NCBI GenBank assembly: GCA_036172665.1
Contig: CM069869.1
Location: 5,704,001-5,768,000, forward strand
DNA: 64,000 bases
Origin: Prosopocoilus inquinatus
Taxonomy: Eukaryota; Arthropoda; Insecta; Coleoptera; Lucanidae
Direction of reading: 5' to 3'
Below the pieces are notes generated by a model. The model ran no database searches, was not told the origin of the DNA, and saw only the letters and a list, made by a program, of their open reading frames with translations. A program made the position numbers and the translations under genes. Below, piece after piece: positions 33,691 to 43,475 of the stretch. Each line of letters starts with the position of its first letter. The stretch's first letter is position 1.

Positions 33691-34133
33691 CTCAACTCCA
33701 CCAGCCTTACATTTAACGGTAGGAAGATCTTGCACTAAGGAGGTAAACGACATGTCCAAGACAATAATCCAAAAGTTCACAAAGAGTCAATATTAAAATG
33801 TATTGGAGACTGTGGTTTGTAGTACAAAGAAATTGGATTTAACCTCTAACCTAACTCAAAAAGTTTGTTTAAAAACTAGATACATATTTCGGCAGCTATG
33901 CTGCCATCTTTAGTAGATGCCTTCTTCTTGATCACAAGAGAAATGAATGTGTCATGCCTATCGCTACCTTATATACTAATTCGTTCCGCTCCAATGGAGC
34001 GTGCTCTCTAAAGCGAGCGTCTCACCGGATTGCGTCAACCAAGTCAAGCAACACGGAACCTACCAAAGGCCCATGATCGGTGTTCATTAAATCCCTCTTA
34101 TTTTTGTATATGAAAATGGTTTTAATGGTTTCT

Positions 34134-34620
34134 CACCACAAAAAGTTTGTTTAAAACAGAGATACGTATTTCGGCAGCTATGCTGCCATCTTCAGTAGAT
34201 GCCTTCTTCTTGATCACAAGAGAAGTGACTGTGTCATGCCTATCGCTACCTTTTATACTAATTCGTCCCGCGCTCCAATGAAGCGTGCTCTCTAAAGCGA
34301 GCGTCTCACTGGATTGCGTCAACCAAGTCAAGCAACAGGGAACCTGCCAGAGGGCCATGATCGGTGTTCATTAAATCTCTCTTATTTTTGTATACGAAAA
34401 TGGTTTTAAATCCGTCTAATTCCCTGTTGCTTGACGTTGCTTTTACTAACGTAAGTGTTCAAGTGTTCTTTAAAACGTGTCAGTATATTTCTTTTTGTTT
34501 GCCCAATTTATTTTTAGATACATCCTTGACGAGATATTTTATAGATTTCATAGACCTGTAAGATCTCCTAGCTTCCAACAACATAGAACAATGTAAGATA
34601 GATGAATTTTTAAAAATGCT
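34134..34620 (-). repeat. Left arm of PLE inverted repeat
   Basis: This arm pairs with 35290-35870 in opposite orientation. It reads inward from the 3' terminal segment (AGATACGTATTTCGGCAGC) through the endonuclease tail and a junction CTGTAAGATCTCCTAGCTTC. The terminal part of the arm is almost identical to its partner. The middle is shortened, because the endonuclease core is absent between about 34450 and 34480. Confidence 0.75.
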
Positions 34621-34794
34621 TTTTAAACTTTTGGAACAATGTTTGTCAAACGGAATTTTGATGTATTTGGATATGTTTGTTTCTACCGGTAACAAAGTGG
34701 TAAGGTTTTTGATGTTGGCTGCGTTTACAATTTTCCTTAAAGTATTTTCTACAACATCTACTGAGTAACCATTGTGGACTGCTACATCTTTCAT
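34480..34794 (-). pseudogene. Penelope-like connector fragment
   Basis: The N-terminal 50 residues (MKDVAVHNGYSVDVVENTLR, KIVNAANIKNLTTLLPVETN) match the connector at 2056-2334 and lie between reverse transcriptase and endonuclease in the intact protein. The remaining residues run into the junction shared by the inverted arms. It follows the reverse transcriptase fragment at 34937-35278 on the same strand, so the two belong to one minus-strand copy. Confidence 0.65.
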
Positions 34795-34936
34795 AAATCT
34801 GAGTTTCTTGTTGTATCTTTCTTTTGAGAGTGGGAAGTTGACTAATCTATTAAGTAGAAAAGAAATTGCAAAATGCTTATGCGATAGGACATGTTATGAG
34901 TCATTAACAATAAATCTGTTGGCGCTTGTTTCTTTC

Positions 34937-35278
34937 TTATATATTTATATCAAATTCTAATTTGTTCTCACTATTTCTAATAACCAAGGCACCTAGGAAT
35001 GGTAATTTCCCGTCAACCTCTTTTTCAACCGTGAATTTAATACTAGGAAATTTAGAATTTAAAATATCCAAAAAATCCTCCATTCTGCACTCCTTGGTAT
35101 TAAAAACAGCAAAAACATCATCTACACATAAAATTTTTGGGAAATAATTTTCTTTGAGGGAAGTTTCTAAATTAGACATAAAAAGATTAGCAGGATATGG
35201 TGACAAGCAGTTTCCCATTGAAGTCCCTTCGGTTTGTTTAAAAAATTCCCCATTCACTTGGAAACAATTTTGCGACAT
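34937..35278 (-). pseudogene. Penelope-like reverse transcriptase fragment
   Basis: This 113-residue frame is the clearest RT in either PLE cluster. It contains FFKQTEGTSMGNCLSPYPAN followed by LFMSNLE, then ILCVDDVFAVF, where the catalytic box is CVDD rather than the usual YVDD, and then GKLPFLGALVIR, the LPFLD-like motif after the box. These motifs are diagnostic of Penelope-like RTs. The N-terminal half with the first catalytic Asp is missing. Downstream on the minus strand lies the connector fragment. Confidence 0.88.
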
Positions 35279-35289
35279 TCATAAGTTTG

Positions 35290-35870
35290 TGAGTTGCAAA
35301 AATTCATCTATCTTACATTGTTCTATGTTGTTGGAAGCTAGGAGATCTTACAGGTCTATGAAATCTATGAAATATCTTGTCAAGGATGTATCTAAAAATA
35401 AATTGGGCAAACAAAAAGAAATATAATGACACATTTTAAAGAACACTTAGCTCATTTAAAGTACAATAGAATAGAAAAATCCAGTGTTGCCCAACATATT
35501 TTTGACACCAGTCATAAAATAGATTTAAACAATCGTAGGTTAGTAAAAGCAACGTCAAGCAACAGGGAATTAGAGGGGCTTAAAACAATTTTCATATACA
35601 AAAATAAGAGGGATTTAATGAACACCGATCATGGCCCTCTGGCAGGTTCCCTGTTGCTTGACTTGGTTGACGCAATCCAGTGAGACGCTCGCTTTAGAGA
35701 GCACGCTTCATTGGAGCGCGGGACGAATTAGTATAAAAGGTAGCGATAGGCATGACACAGTCACTTCTCTTGTGATCAAGAAGAAGGCATCTACTGAAGA
35801 TGGCAGCATAGCTGCCGAAATACGTATCTCTGTTTTAAACAAACTTTTTGTGGTGAGAAGGTTAAATACT
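35290..35870 (+). repeat. Right arm of PLE inverted repeat
   Basis: The partner of 34134-34620. It runs from AATTCATCTATCTTACATTG through the junction and the endonuclease to the 3' terminal segment ending in AAACAAACTTTTTGTGG. It retains the endonuclease lost from the left arm. Confidence 0.75.
35426..35683 (+). pseudogene. Penelope-like GIY-YIG endonuclease, C-terminal part
   Basis: The frame encodes THFKEHLAHLKYNRIEKSSV, the tail AQHIFDTSHKIDLNNRRL and KNKRDLMNTDHGPLAGS, matching the copies at 1.6-3.7 kb. The GIY-YIG core itself is just upstream (NKLGKQKEI remnant at about 35396) and is out of frame and eroded. The end of the frame enters the 3' terminal segment of the element. Confidence 0.7.
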
Positions 35871-35914
35871 TTTACTACTTCAAACCACAGTCTCCAATAC
35901 ATTTTAATAAAATA

Positions 35915-36600
35915 TTGAGGTAATGAAAAATAATGGAAATAAATACCAACAAAAGAAGAACACAAAACAAGGCAACATTTTACTAAGAGAATAAAAGTAT
36001 TGTATAAACTGAGAAGGAAAGAGATACAACAGGAATACAGGGTAAAATTAGAAAACCAGTTCGAACTAAAACAAAACAGACACGAAACAAGAGGAAACAT
36101 AGATGGTAGATGACTGGAACAATTTCAAAGAGAAAATACTAAACGCAGCGGTGGAAGTACGCGGAACTACACAAGCAAAGTAAACATAAGAAACACACAA
36201 CACGGTAGGACCAACAAGTTGAAGACGAAATAAAGAAGAAAAAGATGTTATGGAAACGATATCTAAACAACAAAAGGAAATGAACAGCGTTACAAAAGAA
36301 AGAAGAAATCAGTATCAGTAACGGAGGCGATAAGAAAAAAAGCTGGAAGGAATTTGGAAAGACCCTTGAGACCAATAGCAAAGAAAATATCAAGATGTTC
36401 TATAAAACGCTGAAGAGCTTAAGAAACAAGAAAGAACTTACCCTGACACAAATTAAACAAACAGAACAGGAGATGTACTGACCGATGGAAAAGACATCAA
36501 CGTAGGTAAGAGTTTCTTTGAACAGCTACTAGGAACAGAAGGAAATGTGAAATCTAACTAACCAATCCCAACTTAACTACAGATCGGATAGGAACGCTGA
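35915..36600 (+). mobile_element. LINE fragment upstream of the reverse transcriptase
   Basis: Reading across frames gives YKLRRKEIQQEYRVKLENQF, a basic linker, FYKTLKSLRNKKEL and DGKDINVGKSFFEQLLGTE. This corresponds to the segment just before RT in the LINE at 31780-33690. It is a different copy or a displaced 5' part of that copy. It ends at a PLE 3' terminal fragment. Confidence 0.65.
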
Positions 36601-36605
36601 AGGCA

Positions 36606-36720
36606 AAGTCAATTCTCTTGTGATCAAGAAGAAGGCATCTACTCAAGATGGCAGCATAGCTGCCGAAATACGTATCTAGTTTTTAAACAAACTTTTTGTG
36701 GTTAGGAGGTTAAATCCAAA
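36606..36720 (+). mobile_element. PLE 3' terminal fragment
   Basis: TCTTGTGATCAAGAAGAAGG through GGCAGCATAGCTGCCGAAAT to AAACTTTTTGTGGTTAGGAG is the same terminal segment as in both PLE clusters, here without coding sequence. Confidence 0.8.
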
Positions 36721-37175
36721 GAGTAAATTGATCAATTGGCAATAATTTCGTGAAATTTAAGAGAAATAATATACGATAATTTTTATAAAACGAAGTGTTT
36801 GCGTTGCGAAAAAAAAGGGGTCGAAATGGAGTCTATGTGTCTGGGTTTCTCTCTCGACCACGTTACAGCCCATGTGAAGTGGTTGTAACGCAAAACTTAA
36901 TAAGAGGCTGGGACTCATTTTTATACAGCCATTTCCTATTTAAACAATCAAGGAAATAAAACGACCAGAGATAATCCAAGACTGACTGGTTACGGTCCTT
37001 GGGTGCACCAAATCCAACGAGATGTTTCAAAAAAATTGCTCAAAATGTATTGCCCGAGAAACAATTTGAACTTCCCCCATTCGCATGTGAATGTAGAGAG
37101 TAAAGACTTTCTAATTCTGATTGTAATCTCAGACTTATTGACAATATCATCAGAAAAGTATAAACATTTTGAAGA
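36721..37175 (+). repeat. About 470 bp dispersed repeat, copy 2
   Basis: This matches 29605-30080 (see that entry) and follows a PLE 3' end. It carries the block CCAAATCCAACGAGATGTTT and ends near AAGTATAAACATTTTGAAG, where the two copies diverge. Confidence 0.8.
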
Positions 37176-37590
37176 AATTTTGTGGACCAGCTGCCCAACA
37201 TTACTTTATGAGCGTGTTCCGTTCGTGAAGGTAAAAATCTACGAAAATTTCTGTAAAACTAGCATTATTTACAGATTTATTCTCAAGAGCAATAATTATT
37301 GGAAACGGCATTGTACTCGTACTTCATGCATAAACTAATACTTGGACACATTTACCTTTTTTATAGCAATCTTGGAACCAAATTATTATTTTTTATAATG
37401 ACAAAGAACCTACTTGTTGTCTCTAATTTGATTTATTGAAGAACATGCTTCTTATTATGTCATATTAAAATTATTAACTCTGGGAAAGTAATAAGTTGAA
37501 AGTAAATTAGGTTTCAAAGTTTAAATATAATTGATTATTTTTTCCTTTACTCTTCGATTGATAAAATTTGCAATTGAAATCCAAAGTTAG

Positions 37591-37726
37591 TGTCTAATAG
37601 CGTTTTTCGCTGGCTGCACCAGTGTATCTTTATCTCGTTTTATTACGTAAAATGAACCGAGATGGAGATACACGCAGTGCGCACTGAACGCAAGAACGAC
37701 CAGTGGAAAACGCTGTAAGGTAGACA
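37591..37726. mobile_element. Short MITE-like inverted-repeat element
   Basis: The left end TGTCTAATAGCGTTTTTCGC pairs with the right end (reverse complement TGTCTACCTTACAGCGTTTTCC), sharing TGTCTA and AGCGTTTT with a small offset. At 136 bp it is palindrome-like throughout. The superfamily is uncertain. Confidence 0.45.
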
Positions 37727-39124
37727 CACAATTTGGTCCTATTTTTTTTTTGACCATTGAGAGCAGATACAGCCGTTCAATGCAAGTCACCAAATAAAAT
37801 GAGCGGTGAACCACATTTGGATCAGAATGACACTTTAAGAACGTGGAAAATGCCAAAACTGGGTACGTACATCGAGCCGCCAAAATACGAAGATAAGGTG
37901 TCAGCTCTGAAATTGAAGATGGCCGGAGCAGGTCGGACCAACCAGCACAAATAAATGCTCTTGCAAAAATCTAAGAAAATAAAAATACTGGATGTACAGT
38001 ACTTGATTTAAGTACTTAGAAAAAGAACGGTTGATAAAAATTTTTAATTTTAGCCCATAATGATGATGAACACAGAGATGAATTCAGAATCGGTCCAGGA
38101 CATGTAAAAATAAATTTCGGCCAACGAAATATGAAATGCTTTAATTCGAAAGTCTCAAAAATATGATGTAGTATGTCAAGGTCCTCTTGCTCGTGGGAAA
38201 TTTGTCAATTATACGAGATACGTGATGTCCGTGTTACTGCCCACTTAAAGAAGAAAGACATCTCCGGAATAAAATTTTCCGTACACGAATTCCAGGACCT
38301 CGTTCGTTACCAACTTTGGATGAGGAAGAAAGAAATTGGACACGGCGTCAGTTACAAGGAAGTTCCCGTGTACGACATGAACTTGATCCGTTGCGGGCGT
38401 CTTTATTTGAATGTACACGACGTCCGTACCGAAACAGCATGTAGAAGACTGTTATTAACGGCGCGATTAAAATTAGCATTCCGCGGAGCGTCCGCCGCAT
38501 GTAAGTTTCGTTTCCTGATCGCGAACCTCTGATTGACACGTATAATGATCGGCCTTTATTATTTCGCAAACCACACGATCCGGTACCGCTAGATTGACCG
38601 ACCGCAGCCCGTCCGGAACAGTTGTTCGCCGCAGACGACGGGCAGGCAGTATTTCTGCCCTTGAGTTCTTCGATCGCTCAATTTTCGAGCACGCCGCTAA
38701 CCTTTATTTGCTTCCGAGAAGCTCTTCTTGTGGACGGGAGTTAACGGTGCGGGCGAACGTTGTTTGCTCGCTTTACTTCGAGAGGTCTTAACGGAACCCT
38801 ACCACGACACAACGCGACGTACTCAACAGAGAAGTCATGTCCACTGCACACCTACATTTGTTAACCGAAAAAGGATGTAACTATAAAAAAAATCAAGCGC
38901 TTAGTTTTCTTATCAAGAATTTATTTAAAAATTGCATTACGCCATCGATTGGAGAAGAGCCCCAATTGTTATGCTGAAGAAATAAGCCTCCAAGTCCACA
39001 CTTGGAATAATAGCAAAAAAACTATTGTTCGATTCTTATTGACGGTCGAATTTCTAGGAGTTCGTAGTGAATTTAACGCTGGAAGGAACACTCCCCTGTC
39101 TCCCCAGTTGCCCCGAGACGTAGA
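37727..39124. other. No gene named; one candidate coding stretch inside
   Basis: Apart from the candidate exon at 38173-38532, I see no feature. A smaller open frame at 37757-37954 begins near ATGAGCGGTGAACC and ends GGTCGGACCAACCAGCACAAA with balanced codon use. It may be part of the same unknown gene or element. Confidence 0.3.
38173..38532 (+). CDS. Hypothetical open frame, possible host or viral-like exon
   Basis: I do not recognise this 119-residue frame. Its composition is mixed and protein-like (ISGIKFSVHEFQDLVRYQLW, EVPVYDMNLIRCGRLYLNVH), unlike the AT-driven open frames nearby, and the GC content rises locally. A splice-donor match, GCAT followed by GTAAGT, occurs at about 38499-38506, so coding may end there and the last dozen residues may be intronic. 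No signal peptide or membrane segment is evident. It could be an exon of a host gene, or a decayed insertion of viral or transposon origin. Confidence 0.25.
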   Translation: MSRSSCSWEICQLYEIRDVRVTAHLKKKDISGIKFSVHEFQDLVRYQLWMRKKEIGHGVSYKEVPVYDMNLIRCGRLYLNVHDVRTETACRRLLLTARLKLAFRGASAACKFRFLIANL

Positions 39125-39207
39125 CTGCCCTAAACTTTAGTGTTCAATTTACTTTGGAAGGGACCGCAACCCTTCCAAAGTAAATTGAACACTAAAGTTT
39201 AGGGCAG
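39125..39207. repeat. Perfect 38 bp inverted repeat, 7 nt loop
   Basis: Arms 39125-39162 and 39170-39207 are exact reverse complements around ACCGCAA. The arm begins CTGCCCTAAACTTTAGTG. If transcribed it would fold into a hairpin with no mismatch. The absence of any mismatch suggests a recent origin or selection for the fold. Confidence 0.95.
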
Positions 39208-40590
39208 CCTCGATTCATTTTGAAGAGGTGAAAGGTTTTCCTAACTTCTTTTTTGACATTGACTAGGTCTCGCTGGTGAAGCTAGCCCAATTTAAAATAT
39301 GCGAATTGCAGTAAGATTCGTTCTTTCCACTTGCTAGCTGAAAACAAAAGAACTTCTTTCACTCTTTCTTATTTTGGTACTGACCAAAATAACAACAGTA
39401 ACAATATTCGTCTGCTAACTGAAATGAACCACTATTTCATTAATTCATACCGAAATATGTTAAATTTGGAGAGTTTTAGTTACAAAAATTTTTCCGACAA
39501 GTTTTCTTGTAATTTTTTTATTTAATTATTGTAATGTGCTACTTCAATTGGAACCCTCTAGCTGTTAGCCTCTGATGATGGAACAAATCTGTTTCGAAAT
39601 ATAAGGTGTACAACAAAAGAGTGTCTTAAAAATAAAACCAGCCAAATCCTGTCGAACAACCCTGTAACCAAAACTCTCCAAATTTTGTGTTTCAACAAGT
39701 ACGACATACTTCCCAAGGTTTCGAAATATATTAACACAGAATAATTCGGTGGACAAATATTTAAAGACGATGACGCATACTTTTTCGTATTGTGTCTGAC
39801 TAATATTGAGGAAGTAAAAACACAAAAGTCGCATTCCTTTTGCTCCGATTCTCAGATAATCTCACCTCACTTCCCCTCCATCGTTGAAATTACACGTACC
39901 TTTTATTTCGAAGTGAGGAGGCAGAAGTGAGGAAGTTGTTCAGTAATGAGTGTTCAGTAGTGGGGGAAATTAATCACATGGTACTTAACAAAATATTTGA
40001 TGCTGAAAAGTTTGTTCTTGAAGAAGTCGCTGAAATATATTTCATTTAATTGAAAGAAATCCGTTTCAAACATCCTTAAATGTCTTTTAACGTATTATTT
40101 ACAAGTGTCATTTTTGAAATTTTGACATATCTTGACGTAAGAACTTCCTCAGTTTTCCCCTTTTCAGTAGTGCCATTCAGACAAATTATCATTCATTTTT
40201 TATGTGAGCTGAGCCAATCGTCTCAACTGCCCTAAGCGCAGCTTATTTGTAAACGGAACGCAACTCATACAACAACTAAATAATTCAAGCGTAGTAGTTC
40301 TAAAGTATCGTTTCGAGATTTTGCCTAAATTATTATCACATAAAATAAACTTTTCTCTTCAGTCAAGCACTTTTCCCCAAAAACATGTAAAATACTTTAA
40401 TCCTACCCATTCATAAAAAAAAGAAAGAAAGAAAAAAAATTACAGAAAAGATAGTTTTAATAACAAATTGTATTAAAAAAAAAATATGACAACAAAGCAG
40501 ATCTGAAACATCTTTGGGAGTACCTCATGAGTCAATCCTGGAGCCTCTCTTATTTCTCCTAAATGTAAATAATACACCGGAAGCAAGTAA
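39208..40590. other. No gene recognised
   Basis: No supported coding region. The sequence is AT-rich, with a run of AAAG/GAAA repeats near 40420-40440 just before the LINE fragment. Confidence 0.4.
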
Positions 40591-40601
40591 ATAAAATCAT
40601 A

Positions 40602-40874
40602 ATGACTTGTTGTAATAAAAAATCGACAGGATTTGATGAAGTTCCTTACACACTACTTAAAGAATCTGTAAAAGAAATACTCTCTCCTCATACATATGTG
40701 ATTAACAAATCTTTAATACACGGATACTTTCCGGACGAATTAAAAATATCTGTCATAGTGCCCGTTTACAAAGGTAAAGGCAGTGCAAAACAAATAGTGT
40801 ATTATAGGCCCATCGCACTACATTCAGTTTTCTCGAAAATATTCGAAAACATCCATAATATCAGAATTAACTAA
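40602..40874 (+). pseudogene. LINE reverse transcriptase, N-terminal region
   Basis: The frame carries NKKSTGFDEVPYTLLKESVK, the helix INKSLIHGYFPDELKISVIV, VYKGKGSAK and YYRPIALHSVFSKIFENI. These are RT motifs 0 to 2a. It stops at 40874 in the middle of the domain, where a frameshift leads to the continuation TNSLTRNNIITKEQHGFRTG. Confidence 0.85.
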
Positions 40875-40980
40875 TTCTCTAACTAGGAATAATATCATCA
40901 CAAAAGAACAACATGGTTTCCGAACTGGAAGGAGCACAAATACAGCTATATTCCAATTCTTAGAGGGCACATACGATGCG

Positions 40981-41253
40981 TTGGACGAAGACGACCTGGC
41001 TTTTGGAGTTTTTTATGATGTGACTAAAGCCTTCGATTGTGTAAATCTGGATTATCTATTAGAAAAGGCATATAATTACGGTATTCGAGGATGTGCTCAC
41101 GACTGGCTAAAAACGTATCTACAGGAACGAAGACAAACGATAAAAATTGAAGTTGAAGAGAATGGTTGTCAACGCACCATTAAAACAAGTGAAACAAAGA
41201 TTACCTCAAAGCTCCACCCTAGGACCAACACTGTTTACGTTGTACTTAAATGA
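40981..41253 (+). pseudogene. LINE reverse transcriptase, palm part 1
   Basis: The frame contains AFGVFYDVTKAFDCVNLDYL with the first catalytic Asp and IRGCAHDWLKTYLQERRQ. After about 41190 the true frame shifts by one, so the C-terminal residues listed in this frame are not genuine. The continuation is the frame 41147-41524. Confidence 0.83.
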
Positions 41254-41524
41254 TCTGCCTAACAGTGTGGATGCAATAAATTTAACACTTTATGCAGACG
41301 ACAGTTCGGCCTTAATAACTAATAACTTATATAGTGATATCGTTGCTAATACTAACAAACTGAATCGGCAAATCAGTGAGTGGTGCACAACTAATAGTTT
41401 AAAGTTAAATGATACAAAAACTTCCTTGATGTGTTTTAAAACTAAAAATAAGAGTCGATTAAAATTAGAGACTCCTCTAATCTGGTGTAACAAAAAAAGT
41501 TTAAAACTATATGCTGTGCCCTAA
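41147..41524 (+). pseudogene. LINE reverse transcriptase, palm part 2 with YADD
   Basis: From about residue 15 the frame continues the palm: QVKQRLPQSSTLGPTLFTLY, LNDLPNSVDAINLTLYADDS and EWCTTNSLKLNDTKTSLM. The usual PQGS turn is changed to PQSS. The YADD catalytic box is intact. Confidence 0.85.
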
Positions 41525-42122
41525 GGCGACTGAGACCACAAGTGTGTGACTTCACAATGAAAAACGTTTACTACGGCTATTTTCAAGCAATTTTGCTTTA
41601 TGGTTTAATGTTTTAGGGAAACGCGACACAAGCAACCAGTATTTTCAAACTACAAAAACGTGCTTTGCGAATAATAACAAAAAGTGACACTGGTACACAT
41701 TGTATACCTTTATTTAAGGCTTTAAAAATTCTAACCTTACCATGTTTATACATATATACCTGCTGTATTTTCGTGAAAGAAAATCTGTCAATCCTTATAA
41801 AAAATTCTGATATACATAATCACAATGTAAGAACATGAACATCTGAAAACTTGTGTGTTCCTAAACAGAGACTACACTTATACGGAAAGAGTCCCAAATG
41901 TATGAGTATCAAACTGTACAATGCCTTACCATCAGAAATTCGAAAAATCACATTGTTGAGTCTTTAAAGTGTTATTTAATCGAAAACAATTGTTATAACG
42001 CAGATTCGTATTTAACATTGTTGTGAATCCTATTGTAAATGCCAAATCATTTCATTGTATGTTCTGACCTGACATGTATTTTTTTTTTGATGTCGAATAA
42101 AATTATCATTATTATTATTATA

Positions 42123-42305
42123 AGTAGTGGATTATCTTTGCCGACCGACGATACATCGATTATTGAAATCGTTTCTATGATTATAAAATTTCAAACTATT
42201 GATGAAATAAAACAGAAATTAGAGAAGAACCTTTCCATACTACTGCATACTTGGATTTCAGATCATAATTTAAAGTTAAATCTGGAAAAAAATGTCACCT
42301 CTTAA
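42123..42305 (+). pseudogene. Short LINE reverse transcriptase fragment
   Basis: The plus strand reads LPTDDTSIIEIVSMIIKFQT, IDEIKQKLEKNLSILLHTWI and SDHNLKLNLEKNVT. This matches the segment after the catalytic DD box (TDD here) up to the LKLN motif in LINE reverse transcriptases. It directly follows the tail of the preceding LINE, so it is a separate small insertion or a relic target. Confidence 0.55.
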
Positions 42306-43129
42306 AGTCGAACATAGGTTTTAGGCCACAGAACAGAACGCACAATTTTTCAGAATTTTCACAGTTTCATGATGGATGAAAATAAAAAAGTATGCTCTTC
42401 ATCATTCGAAAGGTATTAAGGCCTCATTTTCGAAAAATTACACTTAAGAACGAGGTTTTGGAAGTAAAGTGAGGAGGATTAGTTGTTGTTTTGCTTTTTT
42501 CGTATTAGGTTAGAATTTGTGTATTCATAATTAGAGGAGGCTGTGATTGGTGTTATTTTATGCTGTGTGGTTGGATACGCCAAGAAATAAATAATAAATT
42601 GACGGTTGTCATATTTGAGGTTATGCTCGTGCTTTGTACAGTCTTTATTTTGTTATTTTATTTTGTGTGGATGCTAGTTTAAGTCCTTTTTTAGAATATT
42701 AGGGGAGCTTCCATAAGGCAAATCCGTTTATTATCAATTATTTAAAGAAAATAAATGTCACACTTCTGATATATCAAATTTTTAATTTCAAACTGCAAGC
42801 TTGTGAGGAGTGAAGTTAGGCGTGGTCCAAAGATGGAAAATTATTTGGAACTTTTAATCACACAGATGGCAAGCCAAAATTACAGAAAAGGAAAAGATTT
42901 TGGATTTCGCTTTTGGCAAACAACTTTTTTTTTATGTGGCACAATTAAAAAATAAGTTTGCACTGTCCAAAAATTATTTTAAACTTGTCCTGAACTGTTC
43001 TGTCAGTTTTTGTAACTTTTTGTAACTTCTGGAATTCTTAATTTTTTTGTCGGCGTCTTGTTCACTTGCGTAAATTATTTGTGTTATTTTTTTGGAATTT
43101 GGGGCGAAAAAATATTTTCAATTTTGTTA
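42306..43129. other. No gene recognised
   Basis: AT-rich sequence without a supported feature. Confidence 0.4.
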
Positions 43130-43475
43130 GAAATCGACTAAACTGTTTTACTTTGAGGCGGGCAAGGGAGGGCCAAAACGTCAGTCCGTTTAAAAACGGT
43201 CGGAGGGCGATTCCTGGCTAACTTCTAAACTTGATTTTGTTAGAACTGAACTTTAAGCCATTCTACTTTGATTGAGGCCCGTCTCAAGGAGGGAACAAAA
43301 CGTCGATCCATTATGAAACGGGCGGAAGGCAATTCCTGACTAACTTCTAAACTTAATTTTGTTAGAAATCGACTTTAAGCTCTGTTACTTTGATTGAGGC
43401 GGACAAGGGAGGCCAAAACGTCAATTCATTAGGGAAGGGGCAGAGGGCGATTCCTGGCTAATTTCTAAATAATCT
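43130..43475. repeat. About 120 bp imperfect tandem repeat, three units
   Basis: Units begin near 43155, 43274 and 43396 with GAGGCGGGCAAGGGAGG-like text and share CAAAACGTCA, GGCGATTCCTGGCTAACTTC and TTTGTTAGAAATCGACTTTA. Spacing is 119 and 122 bp. The units differ by roughly 10 to 15 percent by eye. No coding capacity is evident. Confidence 0.75.

Larger units (their letters stand above)
33704..35910. mobile_element. Penelope-like element cluster 2, inverted composite
   Basis: The block begins with the same junction found at 2624 (TTAACGGTAGGAAG), followed by a partial minus-strand 3' end (33822-34130) and then a large inverted pair. The left arm (34134-34620, minus) and right arm (35290-35870, plus) share the 3' terminal segment and connector or endonuclease sequence. 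Between them lie minus-strand connector and reverse transcriptase pieces. The arms are nearly identical over the terminal 230 bp. The outer end CACAGTCTCCAATACATTTTA recurs at 3912. No piece is complete. Confidence 0.8.
40602..42122 (+). mobile_element. Decayed LINE (Jockey-like) with ATT tail
   Basis: Fragments in three adjacent frames give one ORF2: NKKSTGFDEVPYTLLKES, IVYYRPIALHSVFSKIFE, FYDVTKAFDCVNLDYLL, TLGPTLFTLYLNDLP, TLYADDSSALI, and a C-terminal block near 41640-41940 (FKLQKRALRIIT). A TAA inside the RT near 40872 and several indels break it. The 3' end is AATAAAATTATC followed by (ATT)n at about 42095-42122. The 5' part is missing. It is a different family from the LINE at 14.8 kb. 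Confidence 0.85.

Noticed and set aside
34122..34358. Open frame that recurs almost unchanged at 35631 on the other strand, looking like a conserved small protein
   Set aside because: It is translation of the duplicated PLE 3' terminal segment; its conservation reflects the inverted repeat, not a gene.
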